Below the pieces are notes generated by a model, which searched no databases, was not told the origin of the DNA, and saw only the letters and a program-made list of their open reading frames with translations. This document shows positions 31,446 through 39,831 of a stretch of 41,737 nucleotides of DNA, piece by piece; position 1 is the first letter of the stretch; each line of letters starts with the position of its first letter. The DNA comes from Chitinophagaceae bacterium (GTDB taxonomy: Bacteria; Bacteroidota; Bacteroidia; Chitinophagales; Chitinophagaceae), in contig JAIEQM010000103.1 of NCBI GenBank assembly GCA_019747705.1, positions 1 to 41,737 of the forward strand, read 5' to 3'. Position numbers and translations under genes: made by a program.

Positions 31446-33158
31446 ATGAACATCATCAATAAATCTTTGCTGGGCTTTGTACTGCTTCCATCTGCATTTT
31501 ATAAAAAAGCCGGAGTGCACCTCCCCCACCTCAAAGCAATTTTGCAGGCCAAACTTATCATGGATGACAGAAGGCCCAACACCTTTCAGCAAGTACAACA
31601 GCGGAGAAATAAAGAAGAAGCAGTAAGTAATGCAACTTTGGGCACCATCTTCATCAGTCTTTTACTTGGGTGTCTCATGTTATTTGCTTTTGCATTTGGA
31701 ACCGATTATACCACCAAGCTCACTTTCTTTTTCAGCATGTATATTTTTATGCTGGCCGGAACATTGATTACTGATTTTACCAATGTGCTGATTGACATCA
31801 GGGACAATCTCATCATACTGCCAAAGCCGGTGAATGATAAAACGGTAGTGCTTGCCAGACTGCTGCACATTTTTATACATGTAAGCAAATTATCATTGCC
31901 TATGTGTGTGCCGGCCATTGTTCTTGTAAGCATTATAAAAGGCATTGCAGGCGGATTGCTGATGCTGCCCATGGTTTTTATTGCAACAGTGTTTACCATC
32001 TTTTTGATCAACGCTGTTTATTTAGTGATATTAAAAATTACATCGCCTGAGCGGTTTAAAAGTTTCATCACGTATTTTCAAATTATTTTTGGTGTGCTCA
32101 TTTTTACCTCCTACCAGGTGGTGCCACGCATCATCAGCCGTGCTCAATTTGAAAATTTTAATATTGCTGATATAAAATGGGTTTGGTTGCTGCCTTCATT
32201 TTGGCTGGGGCGTGCATGGGAAGCAATTTATCTTTTAAGAATGAACCGGGGCGATCTTGTTGCCTTAGCGCTCAGCTTTGTACTTCCTGTTGTTTTTATT
32301 TATGTTGTTATTACATTTTTTGCCCCTTCATTTAACAGGAAACTTTCCATGATTTCAGGCGGAAGCGAATCAATGCCCACTACCAATACAACTAAAAAAG
32401 AAAAAACAAACAGTTCATTAAAAACTAAAATAGCCGCATTGTTTTGTGCTCCCGGTGGTGAAAGAGCCGCTTTTATGCTCAGCTGGAATATGATGAACCG
32501 GAGCCGTGAGTTTAAAATGAAAGTGTATCCTGCTATTGGTTACCTGGCTGTTTATATTTTTCTCATACTATTTAACAGTAAAACAACGTCTGTATCTGCT
32601 ATACAAACTGATGAAACGCAAAAAAAGACAGCGTTTCTTATATTGGTTTACATGAGCAATATGCTTTTATCTGCGGCTGCTCAAAACCTCGTTGTTTCAG
32701 ATAAATTTAAAGCAGGGTGGATTTATTTTACCGCTCCTGTTACGCAACCGGGCATGCTTATAAGCGGTGGTATAAAAGCAGCGATTGTAAAATTCTTTGT
32801 GCCACTGGCAATTTTTATTGCTGCCGGCAGTATGTTTTTTTGGGGAGTTTCAATCATTCCCCATTTAATACTTGGGTTTGCCAATCAATATTTATTCTGC
32901 CTGCTTAGCTGTTTTATTTTTGTAAACAAACTTCCTTTTTCATCGCCACCACAAACTGCATCAGGCGGCAGTTCATTTATAAGAGGCATCCTGATTATGA
33001 TGCTACTGGGAATACTGGGGCTGATTCATTACCTACTCTTTGATTATGTACCGGCTGTTTCAATCATTGCAGTAATCGCCTGCGGCGCAGCTTTTTTACT
33101 GATGAAACAAATTCAGCAAAAATCATGGAATCAAATGAAGCTTGAATATCAGGATTGA
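31446..33158 (+). CDS. ABC transporter membrane protein (large permease)
   Basis: The 570-residue protein has about twelve hydrophobic segments in two blocks (about 60-300 and 360-565), separated by a soluble loop with low-complexity NTTKKEKTNSSLKTKI. It has no nucleotide-binding domain, so it must work with the ATPase encoded 8 bp upstream. Segments such as AGTLITDFTNVLIDIRDNLIILPKPVNDKTVVLARLLHI resemble Bacteroidota ABC-2-like exporters. A specific family name is not secure. It converges on the GT2 gene, 5 bp apart. Confidence 0.85.
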   Translation: MNIINKSLLGFVLLPSAFYKKAGVHLPHLKAILQAKLIMDDRRPNTFQQVQQRRNKEEAVSNATLGTIFISLLLGCLMLFAFAFGTDYTTKLTFFFSMYIFMLAGTLITDFTNVLIDIRDNLIILPKPVNDKTVVLARLLHIFIHVSKLSLPMCVPAIVLVSIIKGIAGGLLMLPMVFIATVFTIFLINAVYLVILKITSPERFKSFITYFQIIFGVLIFTSYQVVPRIISRAQFENFNIADIKWVWLLPSFWLGRAWEAIYLLRMNRGDLVALALSFVLPVVFIYVVITFFAPSFNRKLSMISGGSESMPTTNTTKKEKTNSSLKTKIAALFCAPGGERAAFMLSWNMMNRSREFKMKVYPAIGYLAVYIFLILFNSKTTSVSAIQTDETQKKTAFLILVYMSNMLLSAAAQNLVVSDKFKAGWIYFTAPVTQPGMLISGGIKAAIVKFFVPLAIFIAAGSMFFWGVSIIPHLILGFANQYLFCLLSCFIFVNKLPFSSPPQTASGGSSFIRGILIMMLLGILGLIHYLLFDYVPAVSIIAVIACGAAFLLMKQIQQKSWNQMKLEYQD

Positions 33159-33163
33159 TTGGA

Positions 33164-33961
33164 TTACTCACCCGTAACCATTTCTGCACCGGAGGCAGCA
33201 CTCATGAGAGAAGCTGAACTGTTACTTTTCATTCTTCTCCGGTAATTTTTAAACACACTTTGCCATCTTAAGTTGAGCACACCAAGAATGCCTTCTTTTA
33301 CAATGCCTTTGTTCATTTTGCTCACACCCAGTTTGCGGTCAATAAACGTAATGGGCGCTTCGGCAATTTTAAAATGCAGTTTCCAGGCTGCAAATTTCAT
33401 TTCAATCTGGAAAGCATAACCAACAAATGATATTTCATCAAGGTTAATCGTTTCCAGTACTTCTTTTTTATAACATACAAAACCGGCAGTGGGGTCTTTT
33501 AACGGCATCCACAAAATCATACGGGTATAATACGAAGCGCCTTTTGATAAAAAATTTCTGTCCCAGGGCCAGTTTTCAACTGCTCCGCCTTTTACATATC
33601 GGCTCCCCACAGCAACATCGGCACCACCTGTTTTACAGGCATCATACAAACGGTTTAAATCATTTGGGTTGTGACTGAAATCGGCATCCATTTCAAAAAT
33701 AAACTCATAGCCTTTATTAATGCACCACCGGAAACCATGGATATAAGCCGTACCCAAACCCAGCTTTCCTTTCCGCTCTTCAATAAATAATTCGCCATCA
33801 TATTCTTTCATCAGTTCCTTTACAATGGATGCTGTACCATCAGGCGATCCGTCATCAATAATCAAAACATGAAAGCCTGTGTTTAACGAAAACACAGCAC
33901 GGATAATGCTTTCCACATTATCTTTTTCATTGTACGTTGGTATGATAACTATTTTTTCCAA
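33164..33961 (-). CDS. Polyprenyl-phosphate mannosyltransferase-like GT2 enzyme
   Basis: The 265-residue protein is a family 2 glycosyltransferase of the DPM1 type. It begins VIIPTYNEKDNVESIIRAVF, then VLIIDDGSPDGTASIVK, RKGKLGLGTAYIHGFRW and the DXD-type EMDADFSHNPNDL. A later PITFIDRKLGVSKM matches the polyprenol-monophosphomannose synthase pattern. It likely moves mannose or a similar sugar onto a lipid-phosphate carrier at the inner face of the cytoplasmic membrane, for later envelope glycosylation. It starts at a TTG (33961); the preceding in-frame stop leaves no ATG option. The C-terminal 30 residues are serine/alanine-rich and variable. Confidence 0.9.
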   Translation of the reverse strand: MEKIVIIPTYNEKDNVESIIRAVFSLNTGFHVLIIDDGSPDGTASIVKELMKEYDGELFIEERKGKLGLGTAYIHGFRWCINKGYEFIFEMDADFSHNPNDLNRLYDACKTGGADVAVGSRYVKGGAVENWPWDRNFLSKGASYYTRMILWMPLKDPTAGFVCYKKEVLETINLDEISFVGYAFQIEMKFAAWKLHFKIAEAPITFIDRKLGVSKMNKGIVKEGILGVLNLRWQSVFKNYRRRMKSNSSASLMSAASGAEMVTGE

Positions 33962-34036
33962 ACTCTTTATTGGTACAACCGCAATTTAACTGAAAACAAG
34001 AATGAATAATAAGGGTTATAATGCCCTTCTTTACGT

Positions 34037-34867
34037 TTAGTTCTTTTTTAACAGGGTGCGGTTTAAAATTTCAGTAAGCTTTTGCTTGGTATGTAAAGGA
34101 AAATCACCACGCATCATCCAATCATAATATTGTGGTTCCTGTTTCAGTACATCGGCCACTGCTCTTCCTTTATGTTTTCCGAAATTAAAAACTTCTTTTC
34201 CATTTTCCATGATGAAACGCCTTGCGAAATCCACAATTTCTTCCTCACCTGTTGCTTTTAAAATTGTTTCAACAGATGTGCCAAGCTGGGGATAACGTTC
34301 CACCTGCGCTTGAAGTACTTCCCATGTGGCATTAGCATCAATCTCAGCGCTGTGGGCGCCATCCAGGTTTTTATTGCAATAAAATTTATAGGCGGCCGAT
34401 AAAGTACGCTGCTCCATTTGATGAAAGATGCGCTGCACATCCACCAGCTTGCTGGTTTTTAAATCAATTTCAATACCCACACGTAAAAATTCTTCCATTA
34501 ATATCGGAACATCAAAACGGTTACTGTTATAACCACCCAAATCACATCCATCAATAAACTGCTTTATTTCATTGGCCGCCTGTTTAAAAGCAGGCGCATC
34601 TTTTACCATTTCATTGGTAATACCATGCACTTCAGTAGCACCGGGAGGAATGGGCATTTCAGGGTTAATCAGCTTCCGTTTTACCTGCTTTGTTCCATCG
34701 GGCATTATCTTAATGATGGCAATTTCAAGAATACGGTCGCTGCCAACATTTACACCCGTGGTTTCCAGGTCAAAAATGGCTAAGGGTTTTTTAAGCTCTA
34801 AACTCATGGATGATTCGGTTTGGGAATGGCTGATATTGCTAAAATCAATCGGTAATTGTTCATTCAT
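34037..34867 (-). CDS. DEDDh 3'-5' exonuclease (DnaQ-like)
   Basis: The 276-residue protein has the exonuclease motifs AIFDLETTG (Asp/Glu), SNRFDVPIL (Asp) and GAHSAEIDA (His and Asp), the DEDDh set of the DnaQ superfamily. The C-terminal part (about 215-260) contains FNFGKHKGRAVADVLKQEPQYYDWM, which resembles the small domain at the end of exodeoxyribonuclease X-type proteins. It hydrolyses single-stranded nucleic acid from the 3' end; DNA repair is the likely role. I start at the ATG at 34867; a second ATG at 34807 directly before LELKKPLAIFDLETTG is also possible. Confidence 0.9.
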   Translation of the reverse strand: MNEQLPIDFSNISHSQTESSMSLELKKPLAIFDLETTGVNVGSDRILEIAIIKIMPDGTKQVKRKLINPEMPIPPGATEVHGITNEMVKDAPAFKQAANEIKQFIDGCDLGGYNSNRFDVPILMEEFLRVGIEIDLKTSKLVDVQRIFHQMEQRTLSAAYKFYCNKNLDGAHSAEIDANATWEVLQAQVERYPQLGTSVETILKATGEEEIVDFARRFIMENGKEVFNFGKHKGRAVADVLKQEPQYYDWMMRGDFPLHTKQKLTEILNRTLLKKN

Positions 34868-34924
34868 GGGCAAATGTACTAAAACAGCCCCTGAAAGCGT
34901 TTAGGGTAAATAAAAAAGACGGAG

Positions 34925-34956
34925 TTTGTGAAGAATGTTTAAAAGTTTTACATTTA
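34925..34956 (+). promoter_or_regulatory. Promoter of the small lipoprotein-ytxJ operon
   Basis: TTTG (34925-34928) and TACATTTA (34949-34956) are separated by 20 bp, the usual -33/-7 geometry in Bacteroidota; the -7 box differs from TAnnTTTG by its last base. The start codon follows 22 bp after. An ACGGAGT/ACTCCGT dyad brackets this stretch. Confidence 0.5.
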
Positions 34957-34978
34957 CTCCGTTAAAAATCCATAAAAA

Positions 34979-35104
34979 ATGAAAAAACTCATCACTCTTC
35001 TGATCACCATTGTTACAGTTGCATTTGTTGCAGCTTCCTGCACCAGTACGGGAAAAATGGGCTGCCCCACCAACACAGTTTCCAATAAACCTTTCCGTGC
35101 TTAA
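34979..35104 (+). CDS. 41-residue small lipoprotein
   Basis: The gene encodes MKKLITLLITIVTVAFVAAS followed by cysteine 21, a good lipobox (VAASC). A 20-residue tail follows, TSTGKMGCPTNTVSNKPFRA, with a second cysteine in GCPTN. The mature peptide is thus only about 21 residues on a lipid anchor. It precedes ytxJ by 22 bp and a matching promoter lies upstream. Small lipoproteins with a GCP motif are known in Bacteroidota, but no function is known. Confidence 0.75.
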   Translation: MKKLITLLITIVTVAFVAASCTSTGKMGCPTNTVSNKPFRA

Positions 35105-35126
35105 GTTGTTATACTCAAAACAGTTT

Positions 35127-35462
35127 ATGAACTGGAAATATTTAGAGTCGCCCGAAGAATTGGATCATATCGTTGCTGCATCGCACAATAGCCCGCAGGT
35201 TATTTTTAAACACAGCACCCGCTGCAATATCAGCGCCATGGCTAAAAGCCGTTTAGAGCGTGCCCAAAAGCCGGATGAGATTACGTTTTATTATCTGGAT
35301 TTATTAAGCTTCCGACCCATTTCCAATAAAATTGCTGAAATATTTCATGTAGAACATGAATCGCCACAGGTACTGGTGATTAAAGATGGAAAATGTATTT
35401 ACAGCGAAAGCCACAGCGGTATTCAAATGGATGAGATACTGGAACATACTGTATTGAATTAA
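35127..35462 (+). CDS. ytxJ: Bacillithiol-system protein YtxJ
   Basis: The 111-residue protein is a monothiol, glutaredoxin-like member of the YtxJ family, with the active-site motif FKHSTRCNISAMAKSRLER (one cysteine, followed by IS) and the cis-proline segment SPQVLVIKDGKCIYSESHSGI. It is thought to reduce bacillithiol mixed disulfides in the cytoplasm. I take the ATG at 35127; an earlier TTG in the same frame would run into the small lipoprotein gene. No other bacillithiol genes (bshA, bshB, bshC) are in the window. Confidence 0.92.
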   Translation: MNWKYLESPEELDHIVAASHNSPQVIFKHSTRCNISAMAKSRLERAQKPDEITFYYLDLLSFRPISNKIAEIFHVEHESPQVLVIKDGKCIYSESHSGIQMDEILEHTVLN

Positions 35463-35504
35463 CTGCGCCTGCCTGTATTTGCAATCTGCAATCATTGCTG
35501 TAAA

Positions 35505-35897
35505 ATGAACAGAAAAAGAAAGATCGTTTTTTTAATTGATGCTATTGGCGCTTTTCTTTCAGCATTACTACTGTTAATAATCCTTTTATTTTTTCAGCAG
35601 GAAACCGGTATTCCGCCGGATGTACTTAAAATCTTAATTGTTATTGCCGGTTTTTATTTTTTCTTTTCGGTATTTTGTTATTTCATGATTAAAGAAAGCT
35701 GGCGAAAAATGCTGAGGATTTTAATTGGTTTGAATTTGATTTATTGTGTTTTAAGCCTGGCCGTTGTTTTACTTTTTTGGAATGAACTTACTGTACCCGG
35801 GAAATTGTACCTGTTCCCTGACGTGCTGGTTCTTTTATTTTTAATAAATTTTGAGAGGAGGCAACTTGATTTGTTTTCGGCTCCCGGCAAATCTTAA
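35505..35897 (+). CDS. Four-TM small membrane protein
   Basis: I do not recognise this 130-residue protein. It has four hydrophobic segments (about 8-28, 43-65, 72-95 and 99-115), including LIDAIGAFLSALLLLIILLFF and FYFFFSVFCYFMI. The N-terminus is basic (MNRKRK). It follows ytxJ by 42 bp and may belong to that unit. A weak hairpin (35946-35971) follows its end. Confidence 0.7.
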   Translation: MNRKRKIVFLIDAIGAFLSALLLLIILLFFQQETGIPPDVLKILIVIAGFYFFFSVFCYFMIKESWRKMLRILIGLNLIYCVLSLAVVLLFWNELTVPGKLYLFPDVLVLLFLINFERRQLDLFSAPGKS

Positions 35898-35945
35898 TTG
35901 GATTAGATTTTTCAAAATCTGATACGTCTTTTGATGTTAAAACAT

Positions 35946-35971
35946 CAAAGCCGCCTTACGGGGCAGCTTTG
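35946..35971. terminator. Probable terminator between convergent genes
   Basis: CAAAGCCGCC and GGGGCAGCTTTG pair over about 10 bp with one mismatch, around a TTAC loop, in the 108-bp gap between the membrane protein gene and ppdK. Only a weak T-run (TTTGTTTG) follows. Confidence 0.5.
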
Positions 35972-36005
35972 TTTGTAGTCATAATCAACAGAACGCCGGA
36001 TCTTA

Positions 36006-38762
36006 CTATTTCTTTTTTCCTGGATTTTCGATTGCAGCCTGTGCTGCTGCCAGTCTTGCAATTGGCACACGGAAGGGTGAGCAGCTTACATAGTTCATTC
36101 CAATACGATGACAGAATTTTACACTTGCAGGATCACCACCATGTTCACCGCAAATACCCACTTTAAGATTGGGTTTTGTTTTGCGTCCGTTATCTGTTCC
36201 TGCTTTTATTAATTGCCCAATACCATCCTGGTCAATAGTTTGGAATGGATCATCGGGCAAAATTTTCAGATCAAGATACTTGGGTAAGAACCCGCCGATA
36301 TCATCCCGGCTGAATCCAAAGCTCATCTGTGTAAGATCATTGGTACCAAAGCTGAAGAAGTCGGCCACCTTTGCCATATAATCTGCACATAATGCGGCAC
36401 GTGGCGTTTCAATCATAGTACCATACAGGTAAGGGATTTTTTTCACTTTGATTTTAGCACACACCTCAGCATACACCCTGTCAACAATTTCTTTTTGATG
36501 CCGCAACTCATGTGCTATGACGGTAACTGGTATCATTATTTCAGGTAATGCTTTTTTGCCTGCTTTTAGTAACTCTGCAGTTGCTTCAAAAATAGCACGC
36601 ACCTGCATTTCTGTAATCTCGGGATAGCTGATGCCCAGCCGCACACCACGGTGACCCAGCATGGGATTGTTTTCGTGCAATGCCAAAACTCTTCTGCGCA
36701 ACACACTCATGCTAATGCCCAGTTCTTTACTCAACTGCTGCAACTTGTCTTTATCATGCGGAACAAACTCATGCAGCGGAGGATCGAGCAAACGGATGGT
36801 TACGGGATGACCGTTCATAACCTTCAATGTATCTTTCACATCTTTCTTTACATACTTAAACAGGCCATTCAGCGCATCTCTTCTTTCTTTCTCTGTTTTA
36901 CTCACAATCATTTTACGCAATTGAAACAAAGGCTCTTCACTTCCTTCGCCATAAAACATATGTTCTGTGCGGAAGAGGCCGATGCCTTCAGCGCCAAATT
37001 TTACAGCCTGTATGGCATCTTCAGGTGTTTCAGCATTGGCACGCACACCAATTTGTTTGGTGGCATCTACCAGCTTCATTAAATCTTTGTAACTCTGATT
37101 TTTTTCAATATCTATATCCACCAATGGCATCTGTCCTTCATACACAAGACCTTTGGTACCATTTAAACTAATCCACTCTCCTTCTTTAATAATAGTATCA
37201 TTCTTTGCTTTAAAATATTTTGATTCCTGGTGAATTTCAATATCATTACAACCTACAATACAGCATTTACCCCAGCCACGTGCTACCAGTGCGGCATGCG
37301 ATGTCATGCCACCTTTGGTGGTTAAAATAGCCTGTGCTTTGTGCATACCATCCACATCTTCCGGGCTGGTTTCTTCACGCACCAAAATCACCTTCTCTCC
37401 TTTTGCAGCCCATGCCACTGCATCAGCAGATGTAAACACCACTCTTCCTTTTGCACCACCGGGGCCGGCAGGCAATCCTTTTGCAATAACAGCATGAGTT
37501 AATTCAGCTTTCGGATCAAGCATGGGCAATAACAATTCAACCAATTGATTGGGCGCTACACGCATGATGGCAGTTTTGGCATCAATCAATTTTTCTTTAA
37601 ACATTTCAGTTGCCATACGAACGGCTGCTACGCCATTACGTTTGCCCACACGGCATTGCAGCATGTAAAGTTTTCCTTTTTCAATGGTAAACTCAATATC
37701 CTGCATGTCTTTATAATGTTGTTCCAGGCGTTTTTGATAACCGTATAATTCTTTATAAAGTGCGGGCATTAATTTTTCAAGTGAAGTATATTGTTTGCTT
37801 TGCTCGTTCATGGAATATTCGTTTACCGGAGCCGGAGTTCTGATGCCTGCCACCACATCTTCACCCTGCGCATTTACAAGGTACTCGCCATAGAAATGAT
37901 TTTCACCATTGCCGGGGTTACGTGTAAAAGCAACACCTGTACAACTGTCATTACCCATATTGCCAAACACCATTGCCTGTACATTTACTGCAGTGCCCCA
38001 CTCATCAGGAATTTTTTCTATACGGCGGTAATCAATGGCACGCCTGCCGTTCCAACTGGCAAATACAGCGCCGATGCCTCCCCATAGTTGCTGCAGGGGG
38101 TCTTCAGGAAAATCAACACCCAATATTTTCTTTACTGTTTTTTTGTAATCTGCCACCAGTTCTTTTAATTCATCAACCGTTAATTCGGTATCGCTTTTAT
38201 AATCCTGTTGTTTTTTGATGTGTTCTAATTTTTCATCCAGCAGTTTGCGGATGCCTTTGCCGCCTTTTGGTTCTATGCCATTTGCTTTTTCCATTACCAC
38301 ATCCGCATACATCATAATTAAACGGCGGTAAGCATCATAAGCAAAACGTTCATCACCACTTTGCGTAATAATGCCTTTAATGGTTTGTTCATTCAATCCA
38401 ATATTCAACACCGTATCCATCATGCCGGGCATACTTCTTCTGGCACCTGAGCGAACGGATAATAACAGCGGATTTTTTTCATCACCATATTTTTTGCCTG
38501 TAATAGCTTCCATTTTTGCAAGAGCTGCATCCACCTGTGCTTTTAAAAGCCTGGGATAGGTTTTTCGGTTGGCATAATAGTAGGTACATACTTCGGTAGT
38601 TACAGTAAAACCGGGAGGAACCGGTAAACGGAGTTTGGGATGCCCTGCCATTTCGGCCAGGTTGGCTCCTTTGCCGCCGAGTAAATTTTTCATTGCTTCA
38701 TTACCATCGGCTTTGCCACCGCCAAATGAATACACATACTTGCCTGCTTTTTTTGTTGCCAT
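36006..38762 (-). CDS. ppdK: Pyruvate phosphate dikinase
   Basis: The 918-residue enzyme has its three domains. The N-terminal ATP-grasp domain includes GGKGANLAEMAG and VRSGARRSMPGMMDTVLNIG. The central phosphohistidine domain includes TKGGMTSHAALVARGWGK, whose histidine carries the phosphate. The C-terminal PEP-binding barrel includes MIETPRAALCADY, FFSFGTNDLTQMSFGFSRDD and GICGEHGGDPASV. It interconverts pyruvate, ATP and Pi with PEP, AMP and PPi. The start is the ATG at 38762, preceded by AGGA 5 nt upstream, an unusually good Shine-Dalgarno for this window. An in-frame TTG at 38792 is rejected. It is a single-gene unit. Confidence 0.96.
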   Translation of the reverse strand: MATKKAGKYVYSFGGGKADGNEAMKNLLGGKGANLAEMAGHPKLRLPVPPGFTVTTEVCTYYYANRKTYPRLLKAQVDAALAKMEAITGKKYGDEKNPLLLSVRSGARRSMPGMMDTVLNIGLNEQTIKGIITQSGDERFAYDAYRRLIMMYADVVMEKANGIEPKGGKGIRKLLDEKLEHIKKQQDYKSDTELTVDELKELVADYKKTVKKILGVDFPEDPLQQLWGGIGAVFASWNGRRAIDYRRIEKIPDEWGTAVNVQAMVFGNMGNDSCTGVAFTRNPGNGENHFYGEYLVNAQGEDVVAGIRTPAPVNEYSMNEQSKQYTSLEKLMPALYKELYGYQKRLEQHYKDMQDIEFTIEKGKLYMLQCRVGKRNGVAAVRMATEMFKEKLIDAKTAIMRVAPNQLVELLLPMLDPKAELTHAVIAKGLPAGPGGAKGRVVFTSADAVAWAAKGEKVILVREETSPEDVDGMHKAQAILTTKGGMTSHAALVARGWGKCCIVGCNDIEIHQESKYFKAKNDTIIKEGEWISLNGTKGLVYEGQMPLVDIDIEKNQSYKDLMKLVDATKQIGVRANAETPEDAIQAVKFGAEGIGLFRTEHMFYGEGSEEPLFQLRKMIVSKTEKERRDALNGLFKYVKKDVKDTLKVMNGHPVTIRLLDPPLHEFVPHDKDKLQQLSKELGISMSVLRRRVLALHENNPMLGHRGVRLGISYPEITEMQVRAIFEATAELLKAGKKALPEIMIPVTVIAHELRHQKEIVDRVYAEVCAKIKVKKIPYLYGTMIETPRAALCADYMAKVADFFSFGTNDLTQMSFGFSRDDIGGFLPKYLDLKILPDDPFQTIDQDGIGQLIKAGTDNGRKTKPNLKVGICGEHGGDPASVKFCHRIGMNYVSCSPFRVPIARLAAAQAAIENPGKKK

Positions 38763-39074
38763 GATTCCTGATTTTAGTGAGTGATAAAACAATAGCCTTA
38801 TGATGTTTTGAATGATTCATTTATAAACCGGGTAAATGTAAAAGCGCATGAAATAGTGAGAAATGATATGCGGCACAAAAAGGGCTAATAACCGTCAGCA
38901 GGTGGCCACCCAATGTTTTTTAAACAAAGGATAAAAACAAAAAAGAAATAGCCAGCAGCTATTGACATTGTGTTTTATTTTCTCATACTTTGTACTGCTT
39001 ATTACCTCTGCTGCTATTTGTTGCTGCCTCAAAAAAGCATCCTGCCATTATTCACTTTAAAAAAAATCAAACGT
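38763..39074. other. 312-bp divergent intergenic region
   Basis: It separates ppdK (minus) and the NTF2-like lipoprotein (plus). It contains AT-rich DNA with a TACTTTG-type promoter-like box (38986-38992) preceded by TTG about 21 bp upstream (38962-38964). I see no RNA gene or repeat. Confidence 0.45.
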
Positions 39075-39620
39075 ATGCGTAAACTTTCTATCGGAATGAT
39101 TGCATTCCTGTTCTTTGCAATTGCCTGTAACAATGAGGCAAAAAAAGATGCCCCTTCCACTGAACCTGCTACTACTGAAACCAAACAACAACCAGCTGAG
39201 TTTGCTGATGCCAAGTATACAGCAGTTGGTAAAAATTTCCTTGCCAACATGACTTCAGGAAATATGGATGCCTGGGGAAATGACATGGCTGATAATGTGG
39301 TATGGATATGGAACAGCGGCGACAGTGTAGCCGGTAAAACGGCTGTTCTTGCATATTGGAAAGACAGAAGATCCAAGGTTATTGACTCCATATCATTCTC
39401 CAATGATATTTGGCTGCCAATAAAAGTAAACCAGCCACAGAAAACTGAGCAAGCCGGTGTTTGGCTGCTGGGATGGTACCAGATAAAGGCTAAATACAAA
39501 ACAGGAAAATCAATGGGTCAATGGTCGCATATTGATTATCATTTTGATGCTAATGATAAAGTGGACAGAGTAATACAATATTTAGACAGAGCGCCCATTA
39601 ATGCAGCAATGGCCAAATAA
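39075..39620 (+). CDS. NTF2-like (SnoaL-type) lipoprotein
   Basis: The 181-residue protein has a lipoprotein signal (MRKLSIGMIAFLFFAIACNN, lipobox cysteine 18) and a short Lys/Thr/Glu linker. A domain from about 45 to 175 has the cone-shaped NTF2 fold pattern: FLANMTSGNMDAWGNDMADNVVWIWNSGDSVAGKTAVLAYWKDRR, then WYQIKAKYKTGKSMGQWSHIDYHFDANDKV. Many members bind or convert small ligands; none of the catalytic sets is certain here. The ATG at 39075 is chosen because it starts the lipobox signal; a GTG at 38970 in frame would add 35 unlikely residues. A strong terminator follows. Confidence 0.85.
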   Translation: MRKLSIGMIAFLFFAIACNNEAKKDAPSTEPATTETKQQPAEFADAKYTAVGKNFLANMTSGNMDAWGNDMADNVVWIWNSGDSVAGKTAVLAYWKDRRSKVIDSISFSNDIWLPIKVNQPQKTEQAGVWLLGWYQIKAKYKTGKSMGQWSHIDYHFDANDKVDRVIQYLDRAPINAAMAK

Positions 39621-39642
39621 AATAGAAATCAAAAAAAAAATC

Positions 39643-39675
39643 AAAAAAGGCATTCTCTGATTGAATGCCTTTTTT
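39643..39675 (+). terminator. Intrinsic terminator of the NTF2-like gene
   Basis: AAAAAAGGCATTC (39643-39655) and GAATGCCTTTTTT (39663-39675) form a 13-bp stem with a 7-nt loop. The right arm ends in T6, so it works on the plus strand (and likely also on the minus). Confidence 0.93.
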
Positions 39676-39718
39676 AATACCTGTTCAAAAAAAAAATATG
39701 CTGTTTATAAAATTTCAT

Positions 39719-39806
39719 TTTGAAATATGAAATGAATTTGTAATTTGCGTTCAGGTGTTTTTCATAAGTTAGCAACGGCCGACTCTTTTTAGGGTTGGCC
39801 TTTTTT
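39719..39806 (+). ncRNA. Candidate small RNA: promoter-like boxes and terminator with no ORF
   Basis: TTTG (39719-39722), then 18 bp, then TAATTTG (39741-39747), resembles a Bacteroidota promoter. About 50 bp later comes a GGCCGAC/GTTGGCC stem (39777-39783 and 39794-39800, 10-nt loop) with six T (39801-39806), a good terminator. No gene lies between. A transcript of roughly 50 nt from about 39754 is predicted. The -7 box lacks one spacer base of the consensus, so the call is tentative. Confidence 0.35.
39777..39806 (+). terminator. Second plus-strand terminator
   Basis: GGCCGAC and GTTGGCC pair (one G-T) around TCTTTTTAGG, followed by T6. It comes 100 bp after the first terminator, so it may end a separate short transcript or act as a back-up. 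Confidence 0.75.
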
Positions 39807-39831
39807 AAAAGCTTATTTTTTATATACCCAC

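Noticed and set aside
34012..34031. AAGGG/CCCTT hairpin after the exonuclease gene
   Set aside because: The stem is only 5 bp and has no T-run in the right orientation, so I do not call it a terminator.
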